This document shows positions 16,283 to 24,403 of a stretch of 64,000 nt of DNA, piece by piece. The DNA comes from Nocardia higoensis (GTDB lineage Bacteria; Actinomycetota; Actinomycetes; Mycobacteriales; Mycobacteriaceae), in assembly GCF_015477835.1 (NCBI RefSeq), contig NZ_JADLQN010000006.1, positions 124,001 to 188,000 of the forward strand, read 5' to 3'. Position numbers and translations under genes: made by a program. Under the pieces are notes generated by a model. It searched no databases and was not told the DNA's origin. It worked only from the letters and a program-made list of their open reading frames with translations. The stretch's first letter is position 1, and every line of letters begins with the position of its first letter.

Positions 16283-16669
16283 ATGACCCAGTCGTATGGT
16301 TCGTGGGACGAACCGCAGGACTCCGGACCGCCGGATGCCGTCGAGACCGACCCGGCCGCGCTCAACAGTGCCGAGGATCTGGACGAGGATCGCCTGCACG
16401 CGGATCCGCTGGAGAAAGCCATGGATCCGCCCGAGCACTGGACCGGCGTCACCGAGTACGGGATGACTCCGTACGAGCAGGCGCACGACCGCGGGCTGGA
16501 CGAGCGGCTCGCGGAAGAGGAGCCGGACGTGTTCGACCGTGCGCAAGCGGGGGAGGAGTCGCAGGCCGAGGACTCACGGCCGGCTGAAGCCGCCGCGGTG
16601 CGGGTAGGGGAAGAAGAGCGGCGGGCGGACACTTACGAGGAAGATCTGGGCATCTCGGCGGACGGCTGA
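16283..16669 (+). CDS. DUF5709 family protein
   Basis: This is a 128-aa, highly acidic, soluble protein with its ATG at 16283 after AAAGGGAG. It shows the DUF5709 pattern: NSAEDLDEDRLHADPLEKA, PPEHWTGVTEYGMTPYEQA, LDERLAEEEPD, and a short acidic C-terminus. The family is confined to actinobacteria and has no known biochemical role; homologues often sit near stress-induced genes. It is the first ordinary chromosomal gene after the IS-rich strip. It converges with the DUF6328 gene downstream, with 33 bases between stops. Confidence 0.8.
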   Translation: MTQSYGSWDEPQDSGPPDAVETDPAALNSAEDLDEDRLHADPLEKAMDPPEHWTGVTEYGMTPYEQAHDRGLDERLAEEEPDVFDRAQAGEESQAEDSRPAEAAAVRVGEEERRADTYEEDLGISADG

Positions 16670-16702
16670 CCCGGCCGTTCGTGAAACCGGGGATGCCGGT
16701 AA

Positions 16703-17350
16703 TCAAGGCTCACGGAAGAATCGGTGCGCACGCGGATCCCGCAGCGGGCCTTGCTCCTCGGGGTCCGCGTCCTGGGTGCGCTGGTGATAGGGGAACGCGA
16801 ACCAGAGCAGGACGAACAGCAGTGCCGCGGTGACGCCCGCGATCGTCGCCGCGACGGGTCCCGCGACGAAGTCGAAGATCAGGACCGCGACTCCGGTGAG
16901 CGCGAAGCCGAGGAACAGGATTCCGATGACCGCGCAGCGATGGGCGCTGCGGACGATGTGTTCGAGGCGGTGGCGGCGGAAGAGCATGCGGTGGGCGGCG
17001 ACCGGTGCGGTCAGGAACACCGTGGCGGCGATGGATGCGGCGGCGACCAGGAGATAGTCGACGCGCATCGCGGGGGACAGTTCCGGGAACCGGCTCTGGA
17101 AGGGCAGCGTGAGCAGGATGCCGGTCAGCACCTGTACGCCGGTCTGCACCACACGCAATTCCTGGAGCAGGGTCGCGAAATTGCGGTCCAACTGTTCGGT
17201 CCGGCTCTCACCGCGCACCCGCAGATCCCACAGCCTGTCGTCCTCGTCGTCGTGGAGGGCGTCACCGGCTCGCCCTGCCGCGTCGCACGCCCGCGTGTCA
17301 TCGACCGACGCCCTCGCTGGTCCGGATATCGGCTGGCGTGGATCGGTCAT
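16703..17350 (-). CDS. DUF6328 family membrane protein
   Basis: This is a 215-aa protein on the minus strand. An N-terminal soluble part (RGESRTEQLDRNFATLLQEL) is followed by about four membrane segments: VLTGILLTLPF, YLLVAAASIAATVFLTAP, AVIGILFLGFALTGVAVLIF and IAGVTAALLFVLLWFAFPY. The phrase ELRVVQTGVQVLTGILLTLPF is typical of DUF6328. The function is unknown. The ATG at 17350 is chosen because the Met is followed directly by the conserved acidic leader. It stands alone, 145 bases from the next gene. Confidence 0.8.
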   Translation of the reverse strand: MTDPRQPISGPARASVDDTRACDAAGRAGDALHDDEDDRLWDLRVRGESRTEQLDRNFATLLQELRVVQTGVQVLTGILLTLPFQSRFPELSPAMRVDYLLVAAASIAATVFLTAPVAAHRMLFRRHRLEHIVRSAHRCAVIGILFLGFALTGVAVLIFDFVAGPVAATIAGVTAALLFVLLWFAFPYHQRTQDADPEEQGPLRDPRAHRFFREP

Positions 17351-17495
17351 GGGTATCTCGAAACATGCGTTCGTCGGTGTCCTCGATGCGACGCGGTGGG
17401 CCGTGGCACATGGTCGGACAGGTTCGCCTGGCTGGAAACCCAGATGGTGATACCCGTCGTGGAGCGGTCGAACCGCCGACGCCGGCAGTCGACGA

Positions 17496-17975
17496 CTACG
17501 CGTAGAAGCCGTCTCGCAGATTGATGCCGTGCTCCACCCACACCTTGAGCGCGGCCAGCATGCCGGTCCAGCCCTGGCAGTTGCCGAAAGCGTTCTTCGC
17601 GCCGTCCGGTGTGGGCTGCCAGGACGATTCGGTGATGGTCACCAGGGTGCGGGTGTCGCCGTCGAGGGGCTCGAATTCGAAGGTCGTCGTGGTGGTGCCG
17701 CGACCGTTCGCGGTGGCCTGCCCATCCCATTCGATGACGATGCGGCGCGGCTTGTCGGCCTCGATCACCCGGACCGGGAACGCGCCGGGAAAGTCGTGGA
17801 AGTCCCAGGTGACCTCGGTGCCCGGCTCGAGACGCCCACGAGCGCCACCGGTCGTGAAGTACTTCGAGAGCTGCTCGGGGTCGGCGACGGCCTCGTAGAC
17901 CTCGGCGCAGGGACGGGCGATGCGACCGGAAACGGTGAAGCTGATCTCGGAGAGTTGGTTCTGCACGGTTGTCAT
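17496..17975 (-). CDS. SRPBCC (AHSA1-like) family protein
   Basis: This is a 159-aa START/SRPBCC-fold protein: VSGRIARPCAEVYEAVADPEQLSKYF at the N-terminus (cited here only as the position of the first helix), PGTEVTWDFHDFP, RRIVIEWDG, TTTFEFEPLDGDTRTLVTI and a C-terminal helix FGNCQGWTGMLAALKVWVE. Such proteins bind hydrophobic ligands, and in actinobacteria they are commonly paired with a divergent ArsR repressor, as here. Only 16 bases separate the two start codons, so one operator must control both. The enzyme or ligand is not predictable from sequence. Confidence 0.85.
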   Translation of the reverse strand: MTTVQNQLSEISFTVSGRIARPCAEVYEAVADPEQLSKYFTTGGARGRLEPGTEVTWDFHDFPGAFPVRVIEADKPRRIVIEWDGQATANGRGTTTTTFEFEPLDGDTRTLVTITESSWQPTPDGAKNAFGNCQGWTGMLAALKVWVEHGINLRDGFYA

Positions 17976-17987
17976 GTGATATTTTTA

Positions 17988-17997
17988 CAACATGTTG
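17988..17997. promoter_or_regulatory. Palindrome in the ArsR/SRPBCC divergent start region
   Basis: CAACATGTTG is a perfect 10-bp palindrome that contains the ATG of the ArsR gene (17992). It lies 13 bases from the SRPBCC start, in an unusually AT-rich patch (ATATTTTTACAA). It is the obvious candidate operator and suggests that the ArsR mRNA is leaderless or nearly so. Confidence 0.5.
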
Positions 17998-18321
17998 GAG
18001 AGGGGCGTCAATGGATCGGACGATGACCGCGTGTTCAAGGCGCTCGCGTCCGCGACACGGCGTCGCATGCTGGACGCGCTCAAGACCGGTTCGCTGACCA
18101 CCGGCGAACTGTGCGCGCAACTGCCCGAACTCGACCGGACGACGGTGCTCCAGCACCTCCGGGTGCTGGAGCAGGCCGAACTGGTCATCGGGCGCAAGGT
18201 CGGGCGCGAGCGACATCTAGCGCTGGCGCCCCTGCCGATCAAGCGGATCTACGACCGCTGGATCGGCGAATACGCGCGTGCCGCTGTCGAGTTGCTCGAT
18301 GAACTCGACAGCGGCACGTGA
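17992..18321 (+). CDS. ArsR-family HTH transcriptional regulator
   Basis: This is a 109-aa winged-helix protein: RVFKALASATRRRMLDALK, TGELCAQLPELDRTTVLQHLRVLEQAELV, then a wing GRKVGRERHLALAPLPIKRIYDRWI. No Cys-based metal site is visible in the recognition helix. It therefore belongs to the non-metal ArsR group that represses adjacent SRPBCC/AHSA1 genes. It is divergent from such a gene at 17496. There is no room for a Shine-Dalgarno site upstream of the ATG if the promoter lies in the 16-base gap. Confidence 0.85.
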   Translation: MLERGVNGSDDDRVFKALASATRRRMLDALKTGSLTTGELCAQLPELDRTTVLQHLRVLEQAELVIGRKVGRERHLALAPLPIKRIYDRWIGEYARAAVELLDELDSGT

Positions 18322-18330
18322 TCGGAACTC

Positions 18331-18591
18331 CTATTTGTCGGGCCAGGTCCCGGTCAGTTGCTCGTAACCGGCTGCTCCCGCACGATCGACCGCCGCCTTG
18401 ATCAGGCCGAAGATCGCTCCTTGCAGGGCGGCGGCGATGAGCACTTCTCTCCAGGTGTAATCGGCCGCGGTCGCGCGGGGAGCCTCGTCGTGCCCACTCA
18501 CTCCGCGCCACACCCGGGTGAACACCGCGTTGGCCGCGATCCCGCCGAGAACACCCAGGACGATGCCGAGCGGCTTGTACAGGGTCTTCAT
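18331..18591 (-). CDS. DUF4235 family protein
   Basis: This is an 86-aa protein starting MKTLYKPLGIVLGVLGGIAAN, a membrane segment that doubles as a glycine-zipper-like stretch. The second hydrophobic helix is EVLIAAALQGAIFGLIKAAVD. This is the DUF4235 layout. It is the last gene of a three-gene minus-strand operon; its start overlaps the DUF3618 stop by four bases. These operons are common in actinobacteria and are presumed to be envelope-related; the function is unknown. Confidence 0.85.
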   Translation of the reverse strand: MKTLYKPLGIVLGVLGGIAANAVFTRVWRGVSGHDEAPRATAADYTWREVLIAAALQGAIFGLIKAAVDRAGAAGYEQLTGTWPDK

Positions 18592-18980
18592 GCGCGCCTC
18601 CGTCGCAGAATCGCCCAGGTCAGAACCGCCGCGGACACGGCACCGATCAGCGCGACGGGCACGCGGTTCCTGCGGATCGATTCCGTGGCCTGCTTGACGA
18701 TGTCCTCCACCGGCTCCGATATCGACGGGGTGGCGTTCGCGAGCAGGTCGCCTGCCTTGGCTCGGGTGCGAGCCGCCGTGTCGAGCGCGTGTTGTCCGGC
18801 CTCGGCCGTGCGCTGCTTGGCCGCTTGCGTGGTGTCGTGGATCTTGGTCTCGGCGCGGGCCGGAAGGTCGAGCTTGTCGGTCAGTTCCGAGACGGTCTGT
18901 TCGAGTTCTTCTCGGGCCAGGTCACGGTCCACGCGGATCTCCTCCGGTGTCGCGGGGAATTCGGAGCGGTCTTCGGTCAT
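18588..18980 (-). CDS. DUF3618 family protein
   Basis: This is a 130-aa protein. I place the start at the ATG at 18980 because the conserved DUF3618 helix follows directly (TPEEIRVDRDLAREELEQTV) and because it overlaps the upstream stop by four bases. The middle is an Ala/Thr/Lys-rich amphipathic helical repeat. The C-terminus is a membrane anchor (VALIGAVSAAVLTWAILRRRR). It is probably an inner-membrane-anchored coiled coil working with its two neighbours. Confidence 0.85.
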   Translation of the reverse strand: MTEDRSEFPATPEEIRVDRDLAREELEQTVSELTDKLDLPARAETKIHDTTQAAKQRTAEAGQHALDTAARTRAKAGDLLANATPSISEPVEDIVKQATESIRRNRVPVALIGAVSAAVLTWAILRRRRA

Positions 18981-19393
18981 CGTCGGCTTCCTTCTCGTAT
19001 GGCGGCCACGTCCTCCCGGACGCCTTCCTGGGCTTCGGTCGGCAGCGGCGGGGCCGCGCGCATCACGGTCTTCTTGCCGATCAGTGCCAGAACGCCGCCG
19101 ACCGTCAGCAGCGCGACGCCCACGATCAGCGCCGAGACCCACTCGGGCAGGACCAGTGCCAAGGCGAACACCGCGGCCGCGGTCAGCGCCACGCCGCCGT
19201 AGAGCGCCAGGACCGCGCCCGCCCCGGCCACACCGGTGCCCTTGGCGATTCCGCCCGCCTTCTCGGCGATCTCCGCTCGAGCCAGCCGCATCTCGTCCCG
19301 GACGAGCCGCGACACCTGCGCGGTCGCGTCCTCGACCAACTCCGACATGGAGCGCTCCCCGGGTGTCACCCGGGGCTGTATGTGCTGAACCAT
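18977..19393 (-). CDS. Phage holin family (DUF1469/YqjE-like) membrane protein
   Basis: This is a 138-aa protein with its ATG at 19393 after GGAGGTGACAGGCCG, a strong site that begins the operon. The N-terminal helix (VSRLVRDEMRLARAEIAEKA) is the YqjE/DUF1469 signature, followed by two membrane segments (GAGAVLALYGGVALTAAAVFALALVL and VSALIVGVALLTVGGVLALIG in outline). Despite the family name it is not a lysis protein in this setting. It leads the DUF1469-DUF3618-DUF4235 operon. Confidence 0.85.
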   Translation of the reverse strand: MVQHIQPRVTPGERSMSELVEDATAQVSRLVRDEMRLARAEIAEKAGGIAKGTGVAGAGAVLALYGGVALTAAAVFALALVLPEWVSALIVGVALLTVGGVLALIGKKTVMRAAPPLPTEAQEGVREDVAAIREGSRR

Positions 19394-19483
19394 CGGCCTG
19401 TCACCTCCTTCGTGCCGTCTACCCGGCGATGTGCGCAGGAAACGGGAACATCGTCGGTTGTGCCGACCGAGAGGGAAGCTATG

Positions 19484-20086
19484 TCATGACCGGTGGTGAT
19501 TCTCGGCCGCGCGGAGTCCGTCGCCTTCGTTCGGCCGCGCGGTGGTGGGGTGCAGGAGGAAGTGAAGCAGGGGTCTCTCGGCGGATCGGCCGCGCCAGAC
19601 CGTCCGGCACAGCAGTGCGTCGCCGGTCAGTCTCCTGACCTCCGCCGCGAGAGGGCGCGCGAGCCGCGGGGTGGCGGCGGTGTCGTAGTCGATGACGAGA
19701 TGCCCGGGCTTCGTGGGGTGCTGACCGATATCGAAGAACAAGGCGGGGCCTTTGCCGGCGAACACATTGTGCCCGCTGGTCACCGCGAGGGATTTGCCGC
19801 GGAAGACCGTCGGCATCCCCCGGTTCAGCTGTTCGCGCAGCGGACGCCACAGTGCGTCGACTCTGTCGCTGCCTCGCACGGTGAGGAGTTCGACCGTGAA
19901 CAGCCCGCGTAGCCGATCCGGTGCCGGTGATTCGAGTCGGTCGAACTGCGCGTCGAGTTCGTGTCCGGTGGCGAGCCGAAGCCAGGCCGGGGAGGGGGTG
20001 ACGCGGGTGACCGCAGAGTCGGGGCTGGACATGATGTTCTCCTGCATGATCGAGGAATTCGACGGGGTATCGGCTCGGCGCTTCAT
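19484..20086 (-). CDS. GMC-oxidoreductase partner protein 1
   Basis: This is a 200-aa protein whose ATG at 20086 overlaps the GMC oxidoreductase stop (ATGA). No signal peptide or membrane segment is seen. The core (LRGLFTVELLTVRG, WRPLREQLNRGMPTVFRGKS, GHLVIDYDTAATPR, LLHFLLHP) aligns by eye with the smaller protein at 22497. Both share an R/W-R-G-K motif, an I/L-D-Y-D-x-x-x-x-P motif and a hydrophobic L-L-x-F-x-L end. Both are immediately downstream of a GMC oxidoreductase. They may be accessory or substrate-binding proteins for these enzymes. The family is not recognised with confidence. Confidence 0.5.
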   Translation of the reverse strand: MKRRADTPSNSSIMQENIMSSPDSAVTRVTPSPAWLRLATGHELDAQFDRLESPAPDRLRGLFTVELLTVRGSDRVDALWRPLREQLNRGMPTVFRGKSLAVTSGHNVFAGKGPALFFDIGQHPTKPGHLVIDYDTAATPRLARPLAAEVRRLTGDALLCRTVWRGRSAERPLLHFLLHPTTARPNEGDGLRAAENHHRS

Positions 20087-21591
20087 CGGTTCTGCTCCTC
20101 GACGGCAAGTGCGGCGATCCGCTCGGCGAGTGCCGAGATCGTTCGCGAGGGTGGGACGCCGGGTGCTGCGGGGAGGACCGAGCCGTCCGCGATGTAGAGC
20201 CCGGGGTGCCCGAGCACCTGCCCGCTGTGGTCGACCACCGCGTCCTCGGCGCGTCGCGCCATCGGAGCGCCGCCGAGCATGTGCACGGTCCACAGGCCGG
20301 CGGCTCGGCTTCCGAAGGGGAAGTTCGCCATGGCCCGGCGTGGGCGGTAGCTCTTCGCGAGGCGGCTGCTCACGTCGTCGACATGGTCGTAGAACTGCCT
20401 GTCGGCGGTGCGGCTGATCGTGCACCCGAGGCCGCGGCCGTCGAAGGTCAGTGTGCCGTCGAGGCTGCTCGCCCCCATGGCGAACAGGAACCGGGAGCGG
20501 GCGAGTTCCCGGCCGAGCCTGCCGCGCCCGGAGGTAGGAGCCGATGCCTCGCCCACGAACAAGGATGTGTCTCCGTCGCTTTCGCCCTGGGCCAGGGCGT
20601 TGAAGATGGCACCGCGTGTGACCGGTCCGCTTGCGACACGCCAGAGCAAGGTGGCCTGGTCGCCGTTGGTGTTGAAGTTGTTCCCCAGGGCCGGTGGCAG
20701 GGCGGTGAGCAAGCCCGCGGCGCGGGATCGGAACAGCAGTCGGGTCGTGTTGAGTGCTCCGGCCGCCAGCACCAGCCGGCGCGCATCTGCGGTGCGTGTT
20801 CGCCGGGTGCGGTGATCGAGCCAGCGAACGCGATATCCCCCGGTGACGGCTCCGACATGGCTGACATCGCTGAGATCCTCGATGACCGCGCCGCTGCGCT
20901 TCGCCGATTGCAGATACGTCAGATCCAGCGAGTTCTTCGCCCGGTGCGGACAGCCCGCCACGCACTGATTGCACAGTCGGCATGTGGTCTGGGGTGCTCC
21001 CGCCGAGTTGATGAAGGACGCCGGTACGTCGGGATCGGCACCGAAACTGATCGCGAGTTCGACGGGTTCGGTCTTCCAGCCGCCCAGCGGACCGATCGCG
21101 GCACCGAGATCGCTGCCGCGTCGCTGCCAGTCCGGCAGTTCGGCCGGGCGCATGACGCTCGCCGACAAGGCGATGTACTCGGCCATCTCGGCGGCGGTGA
21201 TCTCGGGAGGGAAGGCATCCCAGTAGGAGGGTGGCGGAGAAGCCTGGCAGTCCCCGTAGACCAGGGAGCCGCCACCTACGCCGCTGGCGCCGACCGTCCA
21301 CAGGTGATCGAAGCGATGCACCTCGAACAGGCCACGCCGGTCGACCCGCACGTCCACGGTTCTCGATCGGCCACTCAGCCGCAGGTTGCGGAGGAATCGG
21401 TGGGAGGTTCGTCCCCGCGGGAAGGGAAGCCGTTCTTCGTCGTCACCGGAGCCCCACCACGGCCCTCGTTCGATGACGAGCACGCGGGCCCCTGCCTGAG
21501 CCAGCCGCGCGGCGACGATCGCACCGCCGAATCCGGAACCTACAACCACGATGTCATACACCAGCGCCTCCTCATACGCCACCGTATTCAT
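20083..21591 (-). CDS. GMC-family flavoprotein oxidoreductase 1 (cholesterol-oxidase-like)
   Basis: This is a 502-aa protein from the ATG at 21591; a GTG at 21561 would place the start downstream of the operator and is a real alternative. FAD-binding Rossmann motif: VVVGSGFGGAIVAARLAQAG near residue 14. Further motifs are VGASGVGGGSLVYG, a Cys cluster CRLCNQCVAGCPHRAKNSLD, LAAGALNTTRLLF and the C-terminal GMC signature GLYIADGSVLPAAPGVPP with HMLGGAPM. The Cys cluster is shared with membrane-associated cholesterol-oxidase-like GMC proteins. It should oxidise a sterol or other secondary alcohol at the cytosolic face. It is co-transcribed with partner 1 and divergent from a TetR gene. Confidence 0.85.
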   Translation of the reverse strand: MNTVAYEEALVYDIVVVGSGFGGAIVAARLAQAGARVLVIERGPWWGSGDDEERLPFPRGRTSHRFLRNLRLSGRSRTVDVRVDRRGLFEVHRFDHLWTVGASGVGGGSLVYGDCQASPPPSYWDAFPPEITAAEMAEYIALSASVMRPAELPDWQRRGSDLGAAIGPLGGWKTEPVELAISFGADPDVPASFINSAGAPQTTCRLCNQCVAGCPHRAKNSLDLTYLQSAKRSGAVIEDLSDVSHVGAVTGGYRVRWLDHRTRRTRTADARRLVLAAGALNTTRLLFRSRAAGLLTALPPALGNNFNTNGDQATLLWRVASGPVTRGAIFNALAQGESDGDTSLFVGEASAPTSGRGRLGRELARSRFLFAMGASSLDGTLTFDGRGLGCTISRTADRQFYDHVDDVSSRLAKSYRPRRAMANFPFGSRAAGLWTVHMLGGAPMARRAEDAVVDHSGQVLGHPGLYIADGSVLPAAPGVPPSRTISALAERIAALAVEEQNR

Positions 21592-21612
21592 ACGGTGGCG
21601 TATGAATACGGT
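21572..21612. promoter_or_regulatory. Compound inverted repeat, TetR-type operator between GMC 1 and TetR
   Basis: A 15-bp inverted repeat with a 4-base centre spans 21572-21605 (core TACGCCACCGTA / TACGGTGGCGTA). A second, overlapping repeat pairs ACCGTATTCATA (21581-21592) with TATGAATACGGT (21601-21612). It covers the proposed GMC 1 ATG and lies 72 bases before the TetR ATG at 21684. It is a strong candidate operator for the divergent TetR protein. Confidence 0.75.
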
Positions 21613-21683
21613 AGGGTACTGTCGGCGTGCGGGGCAACCAGCCCGATAGGACCACCGACGAGCAGGAGAGGCGGCAAGGGCTG

Positions 21684-22262
21684 ATGGGGGCGCGGAATCC
21701 GAGCAGGCGTCCTCGTCTTTCGGCGCGCGACTGGATCGACGCGGCGCTCGGCGCATTGGAACGCGACGGTGTGCCCGCGGTGGCGGTCGAGCCCTTGGCC
21801 GCCGGGCTCGGCGTGACCAAAGGGAGTTTCTACTCGCATTTCCGGGACCGCGACGAACTTCTTCGCGCCGCGCTCGGCGCGTGGCGTGACGACGAAGCGG
21901 CACGCGTGGAGCAACTCGCCGACACGGCGCTGACCGCGCGCGACGCGCTGGCCGCCGTCGTGAGCGACATGTTCGACAACGACGCGGCCGGGCGGCTGTT
22001 CGCGCACGTGTGCGCCGCCGGGGCCGACGCCACCGTCGCCCCCTACGCGCTCGAGCACGCGCTCGCCAAAGTGGAGACTCTGACCGACCTGCTGCGCAGA
22101 GGGGGGACCCCGGAGGAGGGAGCTCTGCGCACCGCCGAACTCACCTACACCGCGTACATCGGCTATTGGCGGATCAAGAGCATGTTTCCCCCTGGCGACG
22201 ACACTGCGCTACCCGGCTACCTCGGTCATCTGCGATCGAAGTTGTTCCCCGGCGATCGGTGA
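21684..22262 (+). CDS. TetR/AcrR-family transcriptional regulator
   Basis: This is a 192-aa protein from the ATG at 21684, with GAGGCGGCAAGGG upstream; a GTG at 21627 in the same frame is less likely. The HTH is WIDAALGALERDGVPAVAVE, LAAGLGVTKGSFYSHFRDRDEL, the standard TetR DNA-binding domain at residues 10-60. The C-terminal ligand domain is not assignable. It is divergent from the GMC 1-partner operon, and the large inverted repeat between them implies that it represses that operon and itself. Confidence 0.85.
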   Translation: MGARNPSRRPRLSARDWIDAALGALERDGVPAVAVEPLAAGLGVTKGSFYSHFRDRDELLRAALGAWRDDEAARVEQLADTALTARDALAAVVSDMFDNDAAGRLFAHVCAAGADATVAPYALEHALAKVETLTDLLRRGGTPEEGALRTAELTYTAYIGYWRIKSMFPPGDDTALPGYLGHLRSKLFPGDR

Positions 22263-22496
22263 TCCGGTCGTGGTGCGCCCAGTCGGCACGATTCGGTGAT
22301 GTCCGCTCATGCCGTCCCGCATCTGCGCCATCGCTCGGTGGACAGGATGCCGGCCGATCCCGCAGAGTGGCCGACGCAGGTGACCGCTCGGGCGTTCTGC
22401 GCGACACCTGCGACACGGCTCCGGATGCCGATGAGCACCCGGAGCGAAGCAGCGGGATGTCCGCCACCGCGGGCTGCGCGTCGCCGGGAGGGTCCC

Positions 22497-22970
22497 TCAG
22501 CGTTCCAGGGTGAAATACAGCAGCGTGGCGCGACGCCTGCCGATCGTCAGATACATGGCGCCGAGCAGGATTCCGGGCCCCAGCTCGGCCAGTTCGCCGG
22601 TGATTCCGCGTAGCGGGCGCGGATTGCGCGGCTGGTCGTAGTCCAGGATGGTGTGGCCGTCGTCGGCGGTAGCGCAGGCGTAGCCCGCGAAGGTGCGGGG
22701 GTGCCGCCCGCTAAGCCACATGTTCGTTCCGTCGGTGGCATGGAATCGCTTGCCGCGCCACAGCGGTTGCCCGATGGCGCAGGCCATCCGGGTGATCGGT
22801 GCGCGCAGCGCGTGGGGAAGCCGCTGGAAACCCGCGATCGCGAGGATCGTGCCGGTGTAGTCCCCGAGGAGCGGATCCGCCGCTGGTGGCGCGGCGGTCA
22901 TGTGCGCCGAGAGTGCGGCGAAATCGAAGGCGTCGCGCGCTGCGGGGATGTTCATGGCTTGCTGGGGCAT
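22497..22970 (-). CDS. GMC-oxidoreductase partner protein 2
   Basis: This is a 157-aa protein with its ATG at 22970 after CGGAG. Its core (GDYTGTILAIAGFQRLPHAL, PLWRGKRFHATDG, HTILDYDQPRNPRPLRG, LLGAMYLTIGRRRATLLYF) is distantly related to partner protein 1. It is the last gene of the CMD-GMC 2-partner operon, 35 bases after GMC 2. The sequence suggests a small beta-barrel such as a lipocalin- or nitrobindin-like fold, but this is conjecture. The same gene order in two neighbouring operons suggests a functional link to the GMC enzymes. Confidence 0.5.
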   Translation of the reverse strand: MPQQAMNIPAARDAFDFAALSAHMTAAPPAADPLLGDYTGTILAIAGFQRLPHALRAPITRMACAIGQPLWRGKRFHATDGTNMWLSGRHPRTFAGYACATADDGHTILDYDQPRNPRPLRGITGELAELGPGILLGAMYLTIGRRRATLLYFTLER

Positions 22971-23005
22971 CGGATACTCCGTAGATCGGTGTGGACGAGG
23001 ACGGT

Positions 23006-24403
23006 TCAGCTGTTCGCGATGAACGCGCTCTGACGTTCGGCGAGTGCGGCGATGGTCATCGACGGAGGGACGCCCGGCGCGCCGGGCAGGATCGATCCGT
23101 CGGCGACGAACAGCCCCGGATAGCGATGGACCTGCCCGGTGTGATCGACGACGCCGTCGGCCGGTGTGTCGGCAACGCGCACGCCGCCGAGTGGGTGCAC
23201 CGACGTCAGTCGCCTGCTGGTCGCGCCGAAAGGGGCATTGATCAGCGAGCGCTTCGCCCGGTAGCCTCCGGCGATCCGCCGGGCGTGTTCGCCGATCCGG
23301 TCGAAGATTTCGGGATCATCGGTGCGGTCGGCGTCGATGTGGAGGTTGTGGCCGTCATAGGTGGTCTCGACGGCGATGCGGTCGGCTCCCATGCCGATCA
23401 GCAGCGCGGTGCGCGGGAACAGCCTGGTCACCGCGGCGGAAGGCGTGAGCAGGCCGATGCCGACTTCGCCGGTCAGGAACTCTCGTCCGTCGACCGCCTC
23501 GGTGTGGTAGGCGGCGACCGGTGGGCCGTCGTCGCCGTCGATCCTGGTGGCGGTTCGGTGCACGATGCTGACCATGTCCGCGTTGGGAGTGAATCCACGC
23601 CCGAGTGCCGGACTCAGCATCGGCAAGGTCTTGTGCCGGTCCCTGGCGGCGAACAACAGTCGCATCGTGCCCAGCGTTCCTGCCGAAAGGATCAGCCGTG
23701 GTGCCGATTCGACACAGCTGCGGTGGCGGATGTGGTCGTGATAGCGGACGCGCCAACCCGTCGGGCGGTGGTCGATCGCGGTGGCTTCGCTCATGGGCCG
23801 CAGTGTCGCGCCGTGACGTAACGCCGACGGGATGTAGGTGTGGGCCATCGTGGACCGGACCGGTGATCCCGGTTGCTCGAAGGTCGCCGCGAGGTCGGGG
23901 AAATGGGCGGCTCCCAGACCGGCGGTGGCCAGTGCTCGCTCGAAAGCGCGGACTCTGTGCGGGACGTGCGCGACCGGCTTCGGGGACAGCATCGTCCGTA
24001 CCGCTTCGAAGTGTGGTCGCATCTCGGCCGCGGTGATGTCGGCGGGCAGTGCCCGGAAGTAGTCGTCGTGCGGCGGTACCTGCATGTCGGTGTAGACGAG
24101 CGATCCGCCGCCGACTCCGCTGGCGACGACGCAGGTGAGATGGGCGAACTGGTGCAGCTCGTAGAGACCGCTGGAACGGATGGTGGCCGACGCGCTCCGC
24201 GTGCCCGCGGACCACCGGACGCCTCGCACCAGGTGGGCCGCGCCGCGCGCCCGCGTGGGCGCGCCGTCCGGGGCACCATCTCGCCAGGCTCCGCGCTCGA
24301 GGATCAATACCTTCAGGCCGCGCTCGGCCAGCCTGGCGGCGGTGACCGCGCCGCCGAACCCCGAGCCGACGACGATGGCGTCCCAGGACGACGAGCGGGT
24401 CAT
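23006..24403 (-). CDS. GMC-family flavoprotein oxidoreductase 2
   Basis: This is a 465-aa protein with its ATG at 24403 overlapping the CMD stop (ATGA). The FAD motif is AIVVGSGFGGAVTAARLAERG near residue 9 (quoted as its first 20 residues, AIVVGSGFGGAVTAARLAER). Further motifs are VVASGVGGGSLVYTDMQ, LSAGTLGTMRLLFA, VHPLGGVRVAD and GLFVADGSILPGAPGVPPS. Unlike GMC 1 it lacks the CxxC…C cluster in the middle; the equivalent stretch reads PGSPVRSTMAHTYIP. It may therefore use a different substrate or partner. It is co-transcribed with a carboxymuconolactone-decarboxylase-like gene upstream and partner 2 downstream. Confidence 0.85.
   Translation of the reverse strand: MTRSSSWDAIVVGSGFGGAVTAARLAERGLKVLILERGAWRDGAPDGAPTRARGAAHLVRGVRWSAGTRSASATIRSSGLYELHQFAHLTCVVASGVGGGSLVYTDMQVPPHDDYFRALPADITAAEMRPHFEAVRTMLSPKPVAHVPHRVRAFERALATAGLGAAHFPDLAATFEQPGSPVRSTMAHTYIPSALRHGATLRPMSEATAIDHRPTGWRVRYHDHIRHRSCVESAPRLILSAGTLGTMRLLFAARDRHKTLPMLSPALGRGFTPNADMVSIVHRTATRIDGDDGPPVAAYHTEAVDGREFLTGEVGIGLLTPSAAVTRLFPRTALLIGMGADRIAVETTYDGHNLHIDADRTDDPEIFDRIGEHARRIAGGYRAKRSLINAPFGATSRRLTSVHPLGGVRVADTPADGVVDHTGQVHRYPGLFVADGSILPGAPGVPPSMTIAALAERQSAFIANS

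Noticed and set aside
18977..19393. Phage lysis (holin) gene
   Set aside because: The family name contains holin, but the gene leads the common DUF1469-DUF3618-DUF4235 chromosomal operon far from the phage-like block.
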